From Nematostella vectensis (taxonomy: Eukaryota; Cnidaria; Anthozoa; Actiniaria; Edwardsiidae): a stretch of DNA of 64,000 bases. Position 1 is the first letter of the stretch. The number at the start of each line of letters is the position of its first letter. The translations under genes and the position numbers were made by a program. The stretch is from the NCBI RefSeq assembly GCF_932526225.1, contig NC_064040.1, positions 11,694,856 through 11,758,855 on the forward strand, written 5' to 3'. The notes below the pieces were generated by a model. It worked only from the letters and a program-made list of their open reading frames with translations, made no database searches and had not been told where the DNA came from. Below are positions 12,000-23,825 of the stretch, in pieces.

Positions 12000-13026
12000 A
12001 CCACCCCATTTCCGTCTTTCCATTCTGTTAAAATGTGTCCATTCACGCATTTTTTTTATCTACTCCTTACATAACATGTCAGGGCCCTCCCTGATTGTTG
12101 AGGCCTGGACACAAGTTGCCGATAAAAAAATAAGAAGCAAAGACGACTCAACCAATGATGACAGAAGGCTAATTTCTCTCTTGCTCAATTTAGCCCGGTC
12201 TTCTGTCTACTTAAAAAAATATCTGGTCCCCTTTATACCTTTGAGCACAAAAATGAGAGGATGTTTAAAGGCTCTGGTCTCTCTAAAACAACATCGAAAC
12301 ATTCTGATCATTTTCAAGCTCAAACAAACGCAGAAATGTTTAAAATAATGTACACAATACCGTAAATCCCAAAATCAATCATTGGCTAGGCCCGGCCTTA
12401 AATCCATGCACCTTAACCCCGCCCTCTTCTACTGACACCCGTTTATACGCATATTCACATCGCACTCCCTTTGTCCTTTTGCTGTTTACCCTTTGTCCCC
12501 CAATACGAAGCGAAGCCAAAACATAAAAGGGGCCGAACTTCGTGATAAAGAAAATATTGAAGTTTGGGGAGGTCTAGTACCAAGAAGAGTTTCTTTCAAT
12601 GGTCCTCATTTAGTTCGGCCTCGGATTCTAATTTTTAGGATTTCGTTCTACGCCCCTGGAAATTCCCTTTGGTGCTATAGGCCTCGACTATTTCCATGCG
12701 TCCTCAGGTTTTCTGTGCAGCGGACATAGTAGAATTCGAAAATGAACCATTCCAGCAGTTCTTATCTTCTAGAATACGTTGGCCGTCTTTTCATCCCCTT
12801 TCCGTGTTACACCTTTTGCTGTTCATTAACGGGAAAGGGACATTCATTTGTGCCAAAAGTTACATCGATAGCGTGTATTGTACGTTCATCAACATCGCAC
12901 GAAACATCATTTAGCGTGACTCGACTTTCAATAACAATAATTGAATATTCGCGAACATTCATTAGCATCAACGGAGAAACAATAACGCACTTGGACATTC
13001 AATTCGATTGGAACGAGCATTCTTTT
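12000..13026. other. intergenic, no gene recognised
   Basis: AT-rich sequence with C/T-rich patches. The reading frames of 60-170 codons have no recognisable domain, no splice context and an amino-acid make-up that follows the base composition. Nothing here can be supported as a gene. Confidence 0.4.
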
Positions 13027-14097
13027 GCGTGCAAAAAAAATCATTTGCACGTTTGGACAATCAGTAGCGTTTAATGACAATCAGTTATAAAAAATAGAAA
13101 ATTCATTAGTGTTATTAACATAAACAACGACAATCAACAAGCCTTTTCAGACAATCATGTTCATCAAGGTGGACATTAATGAATGTGGTTTGACAATCAT
13201 TTGTTCGATTCAAACAAACATTATAAGAAAAGAAAATATCATTAGTTTTATTTCGATTTTTGAAGTGACATTTATACGTGAAATTGATCTCTATAACAGG
13301 TATATAGGTTTGCATAAAACGAAACCATTGCCCACATTTCGCTCCCGTGACTGTTCCTAGATGTTGTAGCCTCCGATGTTGAGAAATGGGCTGTGGTGCG
13401 GTAACTTTTTAGCTCAGTGTTTGGGCCGGTATCTAGTGGGTTATGGTGCGCTGGTGCACCGTCGTAATTAAAAATGACGTTTTCGTTGGGGTAAAGATTC
13501 AGTCGTGTTTGTAAAGTCGTTTAATCTTTGTGCATTCATTCCCCCGATGATAGATAAGTGGAAGAAAAGACCGTTAGTGGGCGAAATAGCCAAAGTGACT
13601 GTGATATTTCTTCCAATTTGACCACATACTTGGCGGTATACGTTCTCTCTCCCCTTTTCTAGCTCTTCCCTGTGTTCGAGGGGTTTCTTGGCGGCATTTC
13701 TCATACAAACGTTTTCTGTTTTTCTAGAGCGAACGAGTGAGTATATACTTTTTGCTTTTATAAACCCTCCACAAAAAGTGTTGTTTGTTTGTCTGGTTTT
13801 TTGTTAAAATTATTTATAGTTCTATATTTCTTTTAATTTTAGGAGCCAACTGTTCAAAGAAAAAAGAAAAATATAACTCTAATGAAATTTTATTTTTCCT
13901 TGTTGTTTGGTTTAAATCGGATAAATGGTTGTCAAACCACATTGGTGAATGTCACGTTGATGAACATGATTGTCTGAAAAGGCTTATTGATTGTCTTTGT
14001 TTATGTTAATAGCACTAATAAATTTTCTATTTTTTATAACTGATTGTCAATAAACGCTACTGATTGTCCAAACGTGTAATTGAATTTTTGATTGCAT
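13027..14097. mobile_element. 1.07-kb DNA element with about 180-bp terminal inverted repeats
   Basis: The left arm (about 13027-13207) and the right arm (about 13905-14097) are inverted copies. Shared blocks include CACGTTTGGACAATCAGTAG, GACAATCAGTTATAAAAAAT, AAGCCTTTTCAGACAATCAT and ATGTGGTTTGACAA. The arms differ by scattered substitutions. The 700-base core has only short ORFs with no transposase-like motif, so this looks non-autonomous. Its exact termini and target-site duplication were not resolved. Confidence 0.75.
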
Positions 14098-14559
14098 GCC
14101 CCCACCCCCCTCACACACACACGGACATCCATTTACTATCCAAAGATGCTAAACGACTCTTGCCACTGCAGAGGCTAACACATTTTAATATAGAAATGCG
14201 TCCTTGCTGATCTTACCGCTAGCTGTTATATTGTATCGGCATCTGTTTGCAATTTTGAGTTATCATATATGACCGTTGCATTCCTCGACGCACCATTCCC
14301 CGAATTTCATAGACGGCTGTGGGAGCCCCATCGCCTGTTTGCAAATCGTGAATACCTCAGAATGTTTATTAAACTATTTGGCTCACTCATGCTGTTAGAA
14401 AGCGAACGCTAGCAAGGCTTGGGGAACATCAGATTGCCTTTACGTCTGTCTGCTAATTAGACCCGACATTCCATGGTCTGTGGCCTGATTTTATTAATGT
14501 CATGACATTGGTGTCCATTGATGCGTATTGCGTGCGCGATGCCTCCACAGAATACAATA

Positions 14560-14600
14560 ACCCCCCCCCCCCCCCCCACCACCACCACCACCACCCCAAC
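14560..14600 (+). repeat. poly-C tract followed by (CCA)n
   Basis: A run of about 20 C residues leads directly into about six CCA/ACC triplets. Simple sequence only. Confidence 0.85.
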
Positions 14601-14756
14601 AACACCTCCCAGCTATTTTGAGCAATCATTGAGTATTACTACACTATAACTTTACTGCATCCGCCAGGTGAAGGGGGTGGGAGCGAAAGCCAAACCTTCC
14701 TAGACGAGACTTTGAGTTCTAACACCTCTGCTGATTGAGTTAGGGCCACATTATAC

Positions 14757-14857
14757 GGCGTGCCAGGGTCGCATTATCTCGCCGCTCTAGAAAGCTCTAC
14801 AGATCTATGGTCCAACCTCAACCGAACCAGAACGGTGCGACTCTGGCACGCCGTTAA
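14757..14857. mobile_element. short foldback element, about 100 bp
   Basis: The left end ACGGCGTGCCAGGGTCGCA is repeated in inverted form at the right end (TGCGACTCTGGCACGCCGT) with one mismatch. The roughly 60-base interior has no coding content. Likely a very small MITE. Confidence 0.6.
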
Positions 14858-14984
14858 ACCAACGCATTATGCTACTTACAAGTTTTCTTTTAACAACATT
14901 ACAAAGTTCTTCATAGACCCTCATTCCAGTCACATGACAACATAACGGTTGTGCCATAACATAACAACGCTAATGTTTTAGCAC

Positions 14985-15127
14985 GTAGAGACGCTACTTA
15001 GTCTGCGACAGGGGTCTACACCTCATAAGCATTGTGCTTTTAGTAGACTCCTCATCATCACTATTTTTTGCATTATTATCATTATACTATTATTTGGTGA
15101 AATAAACTTGATTGATTGATTGATTGA
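14985..15127 (+). mobile_element. probable 3' end of a non-LTR retrotransposon with (TTGA)n tail
   Basis: An AT-rich, ATT/ATC-rich segment ends in GAAATAAACT followed by four to five TTGA units. A short 3' UTR running into a microsatellite tail is typical of CR1/L2-type LINE ends. No reverse-transcriptase coding sequence is present upstream, so it would be severely 5'-truncated. The call depends on tail architecture alone. Confidence 0.4.
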
Positions 15128-17106
15128 ACCGTGGTTGCGAGCAAGGGGCTGTAGGACAAAGAGAGCAGAGGCAGAAGACTGGGGTCAAGTTATTTATTTG
15201 CTAGGCGGCGTTTACGGCGTCATTTGAAGAGGGTCTTACGTAACGAGGAGCGAAAACGAAGCGCAAGACTTCGGAGCCTCTTTTCGTCTAGTTCCTGCCC
15301 CTCTATACGCTAATCTCGACGTCCTGGATTCTCGATGATGGGTCGTACGAGTCACGAGTCGTAAATAGAGCAGGGGCTATGCATAGGACAGACGTTATGA
15401 CCCGGGCTGGCAGCTCCGATGGGTTTGTGATGCATGATGTCAAATATGCAAAATGTTCAATTAAGTTCCTCCACTCCACGACCTTCAGGGTCTTCGCGAT
15501 AGTCTAATAAGAGACCATAGTCTTTATCTTGAATGAGAACAATCAAGCTAATGATTCCATTTAGCGCGTAATATGTTATTGGCATCAGTATCCCCGCCCC
15601 TCGGGACTCAGACGCTCTAGTGTTTCTGTTCATTAGATAATATCAACTAATTTAATTTCAAATGCGCCATATGACCATAAGATGTTTTAGCTCACTATTC
15701 AGCTTACCATAAGTACACCAGTTTGCCACATTCTAATGTACTTTGACCGCTTTTCTCGTCTTTATATCAATATTAATTACAGAGTCCGACTCTCCAACTC
15801 CCCTCTCTTTACGCATTAGCATTCGTTAGCTATTAGTTTATTGTTTAAAAGGTACTATAGACAATGATGCTTCTTTATTTATTTTTCTAAAACTATGAGC
15901 AACCATTAAAAAAAATCCAATCAACTCCTAATAACTTATCAGATTTTTCCCTTCAGAGCGGAGTTTACTGTACATAAAGACTTGAACTAGAAATACTTCT
16001 AGTCGTAACATGATTTATTCTTTATTGTCTTTATCAAATAATATAATTTGCCCTGTCACATCCCAAAGAATCGTGGCCATGCCTAACTGTTTTTTGCTTT
16101 GATTTCAACAATTCATTTACAATTCGCTACTTTCAGTCGCCACTCGATAAAGGAAGAGCTGAGCTAATCTGCTAAATATGTATTTTAGCTCCAAGGGGGC
16201 GTCTCTGAGTCACCAGTGAAAAATGTACCTTTTGACTCCCACTAGACTAGAACAGGTATGAAGGAATATTAATATTGATGATGTATTGAATTTGTAAATA
16301 ACTCATAAAAATGCGCTCTTGTTTTCCCCGAACTGGTCGGTCCGGTAACACTTGGCTTGGTAGGATTCCTGTGATTGGTCGAGAGGGGCTGGTGAGAAGG
16401 TTTTTGGTGACGTCACACCATAAACCACAGGCAATAGGATGTTCTCCGTTCTGTAAGGAATGTAATACCTCTCGTTCAAACCCAGCACGTTCCAGGCCAT
16501 TCTCTCATCACTACTTGAAGAGTTAGACGCAGCTTTTAAAATAGCCGATGTGGGCGTCATGGCATATTTTCTTGATTGCGTTTCCAAGTTCAAATCCCTT
16601 TATAATATGCATATCTCTACATCGCAGCCTGAACACCCCAATTGATTGGTCTGTGTAAGATGTGCAGTATGCAGTCCCTACAGGCAGTAACTACGAGCAT
16701 CTTCTATTTAGGGTGGCCACTATTTGTATCAAGACTGTTAGCTGTAGCCATGACAGCCTTCCTTGCTGATGAGTCCTAATAAGGACGAAGCAGTTGTCCA
16801 TGGTTTCCAAACTGCACGAATAATAAACTGTGCTAGCGTCCCGTTTTGGTCCCACTGTGCCAATATGTGTATGCTAGTTGTGCCTTAATGTTCACTTATC
16901 GCAACATTTCTACAAAGGGTGGGTCATAGCTTTATGCTTCATATAGTCTTGGTGTATGATTGAACTTGTTCAAAGAGTCAAGCGGTCACTTGAAGACCCA
17001 TCGAGGGTGACCGTTTAATTGAGGTTCGACTGAATATAACGAGCTTGTCCCAATGTTATTACTTCGGCGAACACTATCAGACAAAGATAGGAATTTTAAG
17101 TGCTTA
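15128..17106. other. intergenic, no gene recognised
   Basis: No conserved coding region is seen. A - strand frame at 16303-16593 (96 codons from its ATG) is the least random-looking, but no family is recognised. The region around it contains a perfect palindromic TGACGTCA (16408-16415), which could mark a promoter. Confidence 0.35.
16408..16415. promoter_or_regulatory. CRE-type site TGACGTCA
   Basis: An exact 8-bp CREB/ATF consensus palindrome lies in a locally GC-richer stretch of the large spacer. A single 8-mer is weak evidence for function and no adjacent transcript could be defined. Confidence 0.2.
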
Positions 17107-17231
17107 AGGCTAAGTTCAAACGTCGTATTATCCATGAGCCGTAAAATGAACCAAGTCGATTGTATAATCGTCATTTGCAGGCATTTGCATTGAATACGGC
17201 TCATGGATAATACGACGTTTGAACTTAGCCT
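17107..17231. mobile_element. 125-bp MITE with perfect 37-bp terminal inverted repeats
   Basis: The left arm starts AGGCTAAGTTCAAACGTCGT and continues to CATGAGCCGTA; the right arm is its exact reverse complement over 37 bases. The interior is about 51 bases. Identical arms in a non-coding context point to a recent insertion. Confidence 0.8.
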
Positions 17232-17954
17232 AAGTGGTGATGTAGCTAGTTCTATTTTTAGCATTCTTTGAATGCAGTCATGCACGGGTGGAGCTCAAAG
17301 ATGCGTGAAGGTTTTTCACGTCACGCTGTGATGCTGCTCGCGTGTGTCTAGCTTGGTTCACAAAATAGCGTGATATTAGTCATTATTTTGAAGTTCGTAT
17401 ATGACACGAATCATTTGATTCCGTGCAACTTTTCAAACCATTTGCACGTCCCATATCGTGATATCCTCAAGTGGTTTATCAATACGTATTCACCTTGAAT
17501 ACGACGACCTTACTTCTGATTTCATTCAGAAAAAAAAATTAAAAAGGCTTTCATTATTTTAAGTTCATATTTTATTTTCCATTTTGACATCTATTTGGTG
17601 TAATGTTTTTTTTTTCGTGCTGTAGATTCAAGATAATGTAAAGACTGCCAATGTAAAACAATGTCATTAAATAGACCACTTAAGCGACGTGAGTAATTGT
17701 ACATGAATTGGTAGAAAAGTATATTTAACTGGACTTTTTACTGATGAAAATAACAGAGCAGTGTATTTGAGAAGAGTAATCTAGCGATTATTCGACGAAT
17801 TTATGCACTCAGTCCACTGATTATGACATTTTTATAAAGGGTGCTTTGTTGCTATGACAACATCAATCAAACAAAAGTCGTCGATGCAAAGAGGGAACCC
17901 GAAAAACATGTAGCTAATGCGTCCTTTTTATGTTATTACAGCCGAATTTGTTTC

Positions 17955-18060
17955 GTGGCCGCCCTCAGGCGGTTTTGATTGTTTGAATTGACTACGCGCT
18001 ATTCTTAAACGAGAGCAGGATTTCGGATCCTGGATGGCCACGCAACATCGAATTTTGCGC
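17955..18060. repeat. second copy of the dispersed element seen at about 11.8 kb
   Basis: GGCGGTTTTGATTGTTTGAA and the following GACTACGCGCTATTCTTAAA, with the ATTTCGGAT and CGCAACA..CGAATTT blocks, match the region at 11759-11905 in sequence and order. Family unknown. Confidence 0.5.
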
Positions 18061-18274
18061 GTCAGAAAGCCAGAACAACTGCTAACAAGATTTAGAACAG
18101 GCCAACTATACGGACTTCCGGTCGAGTTTGGCAGCCTTTTTGCCTATCGATTATTTAACGCTGAGGAACAAGCTGGAACTGAAAATATCTCGGAATATCA
18201 CATCTGCCATATAAAATGAAGTTCTACTTTGGCGCGACTTTTTTCACGAGCTTCGATAATTTCAGATAACACAC

Positions 18275-18428
18275 CAGCGGCGTAGCCAGGATTTTTAACA
18301 GGAGGGGGCCCAAAAGGCCATTTCAAGGCATTTTTTGTATTTTAGATGATGTCTCATACATTTACTGTATTTTTGGCTGCTAGAAGGGGGGGGCAGGCCC
18401 CCTGGGCCACTCCCTGGCTACGCCCCTG
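18275..18428. mobile_element. MITE of the CAG...CTG / GCGTAGCCAGG family
   Basis: It begins CAGCGGCGTAGCCAGGATTT and ends CCTGGCTACGCCCCTG, giving imperfect inverted termini. The internal block CTCATACATTTACTGTATTT is shared with the copy at 44781-44919. Flanking 5-mers CACAC and CGCAC differ by one base and may be an aged 5-bp target-site duplication. Confidence 0.7.
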
Positions 18429-18485
18429 CGCACAGTCATATAACAGTTTTACGCTACGTATTAGATCTGGGATCTTGGCTTGTTT

Positions 18486-18527
18486 TAGTCTGCTTAGCAG
18501 CTCTAAAAGCGGCTGCTAAGCAGACTA
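18486..18527. repeat. perfect 16-bp stem-loop
   Basis: TAGTCTGCTTAGCAGC, a 10-base loop and the exact reverse complement. It stands alone in the spacer; there is no sign of a gene for which it could serve as a 3'-end or small-RNA hairpin. Confidence 0.5.
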
Positions 18528-21152
18528 GGCGTGTTAGTCCTTCCTCCAATATTCACAAGTTTGCTACGTTCGCCGAATCACCTTTTCTTTTCTAAGAGCG
18601 CTATTTTATTTCTGACCCGATCTACTCCTTAAAAGTGTAATACTTTGGATGGAACGCTCTGATTAATCTTTTGTGTACGTTCTCGTTTAGTAATATAGGG
18701 CTCGTAAACAACTTCTTTTGTTCGCTAAGGCTTGAGGCTTCGCACTGTTGAATACATTCTATACATGAATAGTGTAGAAAAACAACAGCATAAAAAATAT
18801 AAATGATCATGGAAAGCTGGTAGGGGTCTTGTAGCATGAGGCTGGCTAGTACTAGGGGATAGGTTGTTCCTGGTTAAACCCAGCAGGAATTTTTTTGGTA
18901 ATACGAATCAGTATTAACGTGATACAATAAAGGTTCTCGGTGCCATCCCGTCTAGTTTAAGCCTAAAACAATGCGCTATTTGGGTATCAGATGTCGACAT
19001 TAGAAGCTGTTTGCCTCCAAATAATATTGATATCGCTTGATAGAACAGATAAGAAGATGTCAAATATTTGGTTTTTATTTTTCTTCAACACATGGATAAC
19101 TTTACCAGCAAGATACCATCTAATCTGCTAGCGCCGCGAAATATGAGGTGTAATTTGGACATGTAAAACAAGATCTTCCCGGCTATACTCAGATGACAAA
19201 TACAGATAACTAAACGTTTCTATACAATTTAACCAGAAGAACTCCTCAACCTCATTGTTTTTTTTTTGTTTTTTTTTTTTGTTTTTGTTTTTTTTTTATT
19301 TCCAGAAACTTTACGGTGTAATTATATTATTTTTGGTGATGTGGGTGAGTGTAAAATTTATCTTGTGAGGACACACCCTTTCTTGTTGAAATATGAAAAG
19401 ATGTAACGGTTAAAAGGGATTGAGGTTAAAAAAACATATAGGTTTGCCTTTTATTTTCCCAGTTTGCCTTATTTCCCCCAATCCGTTACTTTCGGTTAAT
19501 CAAGTGAATTATTAACAACAGTTTAAACGTTACCCCCCTCCACCACCACCCCTAATGAACTAGTCATATATTTGCTTACTCTTAGAGTTCACTCATCTTT
19601 CTCTCTCACTAACGCACTGCTCGCTTAAGTCATCCCCACCCTACTTCAGTACCCAAGAGGCGTGGGTTCATTGGTACATCTTCGTGTTGTTTGCCTGAGA
19701 TCGCACATCGAATATACCGCCACTGTCATTTTTTAATGTTCTCACGCAAAATTATTATATTGATATCGTTTTCTCTTGATTCCTTTGGAATGGTACAAAA
19801 TTCGTTATACAATTTGGCACATTTTCTGCGTTCTTCTTTGCATTTTTCTCACTGTTTTTCCAGAAACATCTCGTAAAGCATTTGTCATTGTCCAACTCCA
19901 TTTGTTTTGTGACCGGTCCCCAAGGGAGGTACAACAGGGTTTATTGTATTTTCGGGTTTTTGATTTAACTGTTAATTCATTGCTCATTCAAGCAGAGACA
20001 TGGGCCAGCGCCGACAAAAGAAGCGTGTTTTGTAGCGTTTCCAAAGGGATGTAGAATTATTCTGAGGCGAATCACTCTCAGGCGCTTGTTTCAAAATGTT
20101 TTTAACAATCTACAAGAGTAAAAGTAAACAACTTAAGACTAAGCGTGTTTTAAACAATGTCTATGGGGCGTTTGAAGCTGTCTAGAAATAAAAGTTTATT
20201 TTAAGCCATATTGACTTTTCTTGACAAGTCAGCTTGCTCAGATTTTTTTTTCAGCGGCAGTATTACTCCAATTCTATAAATCAAATCCTAAATAATTCTA
20301 TTAATTAGTGCTTCAAATAAAAGAGCTTGTACGGGACAATATAGCTTTATGATCTATTCAATATTCAATAGCACTCACATTCCTGAAATATTTTTTAGCT
20401 AAACACGACACAATATAAGTTGAGGCGTTTGCTTTGACAATGTACTCCACAAGTACACCGAGTCGCGCTTTTCTGCAATTATAGTCGTTTCAGCAAATAG
20501 AAGAAATTGTGCATATTCTATAATTGCTTGTTAACAATAGCGGAATAGGGTGTAAACAACACAACGCCATTTAAAATTAAAATTTTGAGATCCGATTTGG
20601 AAACGAAGCTAAGCCGTTGCCAAACACCGCTTGCCCCCTTAACCCGCTCCACTCAGTAATCCTGAAATGGTTGTGTCACAAGAGAACAATAATGCAAAAA
20701 GCGTTTCTTTCTTTGCCGTGTGTTCCACAGGTGACAAAAAAGATAAAATTTGATCCATCTCATTTTAGAAATAGTATCATAAAGTAATAATAAGAGTTAG
20801 ACAGGAGAATTTTGAATCATGCCTTGAGAGAGTGGACAAGGTCAGCATCGTATGATTCACTCGGCCAAAGGAATGTTTCTAATATACAATCCCGCGAAAT
20901 ACTTGGAATGCCGTGTAAAGCAATCGGAGAAAGTCGATTCTCCGGATCATTGGTTTGAGCCAATGACAGGCAGCTATCGGGCCGTTAATTGACAAGGCAA
21001 TAGTCTTCATTTCAATGGCCAAGACTAGCGGTGCAATACGCCGTGTGTGATTCATCGCAAACTCTACATACGATAGATTCTTGCCTTCGCTTACCATACA
21101 AACTCATCCTAATGGACGATTCCACAATATGAGCTGAAAATTCGGCATCTTA
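18528..21152. other. intergenic and 5' region of the AHNAK-like gene
   Basis: No gene recognised. A poly-T stretch interrupted by single G residues lies at about 19256-19297. The final part should contain the promoter and 5' UTR of the gene starting at 21153, but no TATA box or initiator could be singled out. Confidence 0.35.
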
Positions 21153-23768
21153 ATGGCTATGAACTGTTTACAGCAGTGCTCAGTACTTCTGAGTCTGCTG
21201 GTTTGGTGCGGGCAAATACATGGAGTACAGGGGGCTTGCACAACTGAAATTTTAGCGTCGGTGTTTGGAACTCTTGGAGCTGTAATATTTGCAGCAATAG
21301 TTGCCGCTTTGATATGGTATTTTTGCCTTCGAAAACCCGGTAAGAACACTTGAATTTACTCTTGAATTTTATTTCCTAGGTGACAGTCGGATCCCAAAAA
21401 GATGCACTTTATCGATTGTTTTTTTTTTATTTTCACAGGAAAACCCAAGGACCAGGACGTTGAGTTAGATGGCGCAGAAAAGACGTCCGGAAAATATGAA
21501 GCTGGGGCGATTATCGGATGTCCGCATTGCAAAGGCAACTTCAGACTCCCTCCTTATAGTAAGTTGTAAATTATGAATTAAAAAAGTACTCAAAATGCCA
21601 GGCTGATCACGCTTTGTGTTGACAACTATAGAAAGCAAAGAATCCAGAATATTCGTGTTAGGTGGTGAAATTGTAATGTGGGTTTATGCATATAGTAGCT
21701 TTTATCTTAACCATTTTGTAAATGTTTTTGTATAATAAATATTTATCCTCTAAGTTTTCTTTCCCAAGCTCGTAAATGTTTGTTGATGTGGCGACTTGTA
21801 ATTATTTTAGCATAATTATATGACTAATCGAACAGAACAGGCTCACTGAGCTATAATTCCAGTATAATATTTATATTGACCTGGCAAATTTCTCACAAAT
21901 CACTAACTTATTTTCGTTTAATGCTTTAGGTTAATTTTTAAAATCGAAATTCAATTACTTTAAGTGTTTAACAACCCGCTATGGAAATTGGCAAAGCATT
22001 TGATAGTCATTTTTTTTTTTTACATCTAGCCTTGAAATGTTTACAAACAATAGAGTAAGTTGCCCCAAACGTGCAGATAATTTACATGGTGGGAATTTTA
22101 AAACCCTTGCATAAGTGACTTCTACTATTTCACTGTCTGATCATTGTCTGTAAGAAGTTTATTGACATGTGAGTTTGTTTTTGAAACTTGATAGATTTGC
22201 TCGTTGCATTGACTCTAGTCACGCGTGACCTTCGAAATGAAAAAAAAAATACAATTAACTCAGATATAGGTTATTCTTTCTTAAAGCAGTTCTTCTGTAA
22301 AAATGACATTTATCAATCTGATTGCAGCTTTCTGGTTAATGGTATATCGTTTCTTCTGGTAATTGGAATCCATCCAAATTACAATGAATATAATATCTTT
22401 TGCAATCGAAATAATTTGTTAACGATATTAGTATTTACAAAGAAGTCCAAATTGCAGATAGCAAAATATCTCGCATATCCGACGGTCATTTGTACGCATA
22501 CATGATTAGCAGATATAATATTTCCACCATACAGACTCATCTTCTAGGAAACTAGCCCCTTGGTTTTCATAGTCGTTCAATCGTCCCACACAATTTTGCG
22601 GAGACAACTGCATTTCAAATCGCCTTGCTTATCGATGATTCCAAGTTTGTTTAATTAAATTTTGTCAATCAGTTTTATATCCGGAAGTCAGATATGATTG
22701 TTGGTAAATTAATGCTAAGACATTTAACGTTTAATGTTTGTGTGGCGTGGGAAAAGTAAAACTGCTCAGCACTACTATGATTATGCCATGGATATGAAAA
22801 AGCCCGTTTTATAACCGGAAGGTTGCTTACCATATTTATTTTTATTGACTTATCGTGGCCTGGTAGATCGTGAGAAAACATGCTCACGTCTCAGTTATCA
22901 AGAGTCTAAGCACAAACACTTTAGATATTTTTATTTTTCTAACATTGGTATGCCAATCACGCGAAAGAACATCGAATGCCGTAATTGGTAGATTTTTCAG
23001 ATAAGATTTGTTGATTTTTTCAAGGCGGCATCGAACAATGCCCTTGCAAACCATATGGAACGAAACCTCTGTTGTTTATAAAGCCAATTCTATTTTTTTT
23101 CTTAATAACACCGTCTATTTATTTCCTGTTTTTTTTGTCCAAATATTATGTTAGCATTGTTTCAACTTTAAGAGTGATATTTCATGTAATTGTCATTTTG
23201 GCTACCTCTTTGTATCAAGGAATGATTACCTATTCTCTTTAATGTTTATCATCAAACAATTGACACTTGAAACATCACGGATTGCATACTTTCGCATGGA
23301 TTTGTCATCTAATTCCATGGTACCCTCTGTACCTCTAGCTTGCAATGCAAAACAGGAATTTTCTATTTAGGGCCACACTGAGTTAATTCTAATGTTGGGA
23401 AAATATTCGTGCAAAAGCTTCATGAATTCTTTTCATTTCTCTGTTTTAGTCATCCGAAGCCTGTTCAAATGATCCTAAAAAGCACTTCAACTAATAACTT
23501 AAAGTTCTTAGAGAGGTATTTTATGTATTTGCGCAGAACCATCGGATACATTTCTTGTCATTTTAGCTGTGAGAATGGTTCCTTATAGCATTGGAGAGCG
23601 TCTATATACTCGAATTCCATGTCACTGCTCATTAAAACGCACAGTAGGCTACCTTTAATTTCTTTTGCATATACTCTCTACCACAGGTATCCCGCGCCAT
23701 TGGAATTCGAATAATCGATATAAGTTATTACCCGAGTGTAGAATATATATATATATATATATTCTACA

Positions 23769-23825
<57 letters not shown>

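Noticed and set aside
16575-16610. Sequence resembling a tRNA T-arm (GTTCAAATCC)
   Set aside because: No complementary acceptor, D or anticodon stems could be folded around it.
22188-22505. 105-codon + frame in intron 2 of the AHNAK-like gene
   Set aside because: No domain, no acceptor/donor pair in phase with neighbouring exons, AT-driven composition.
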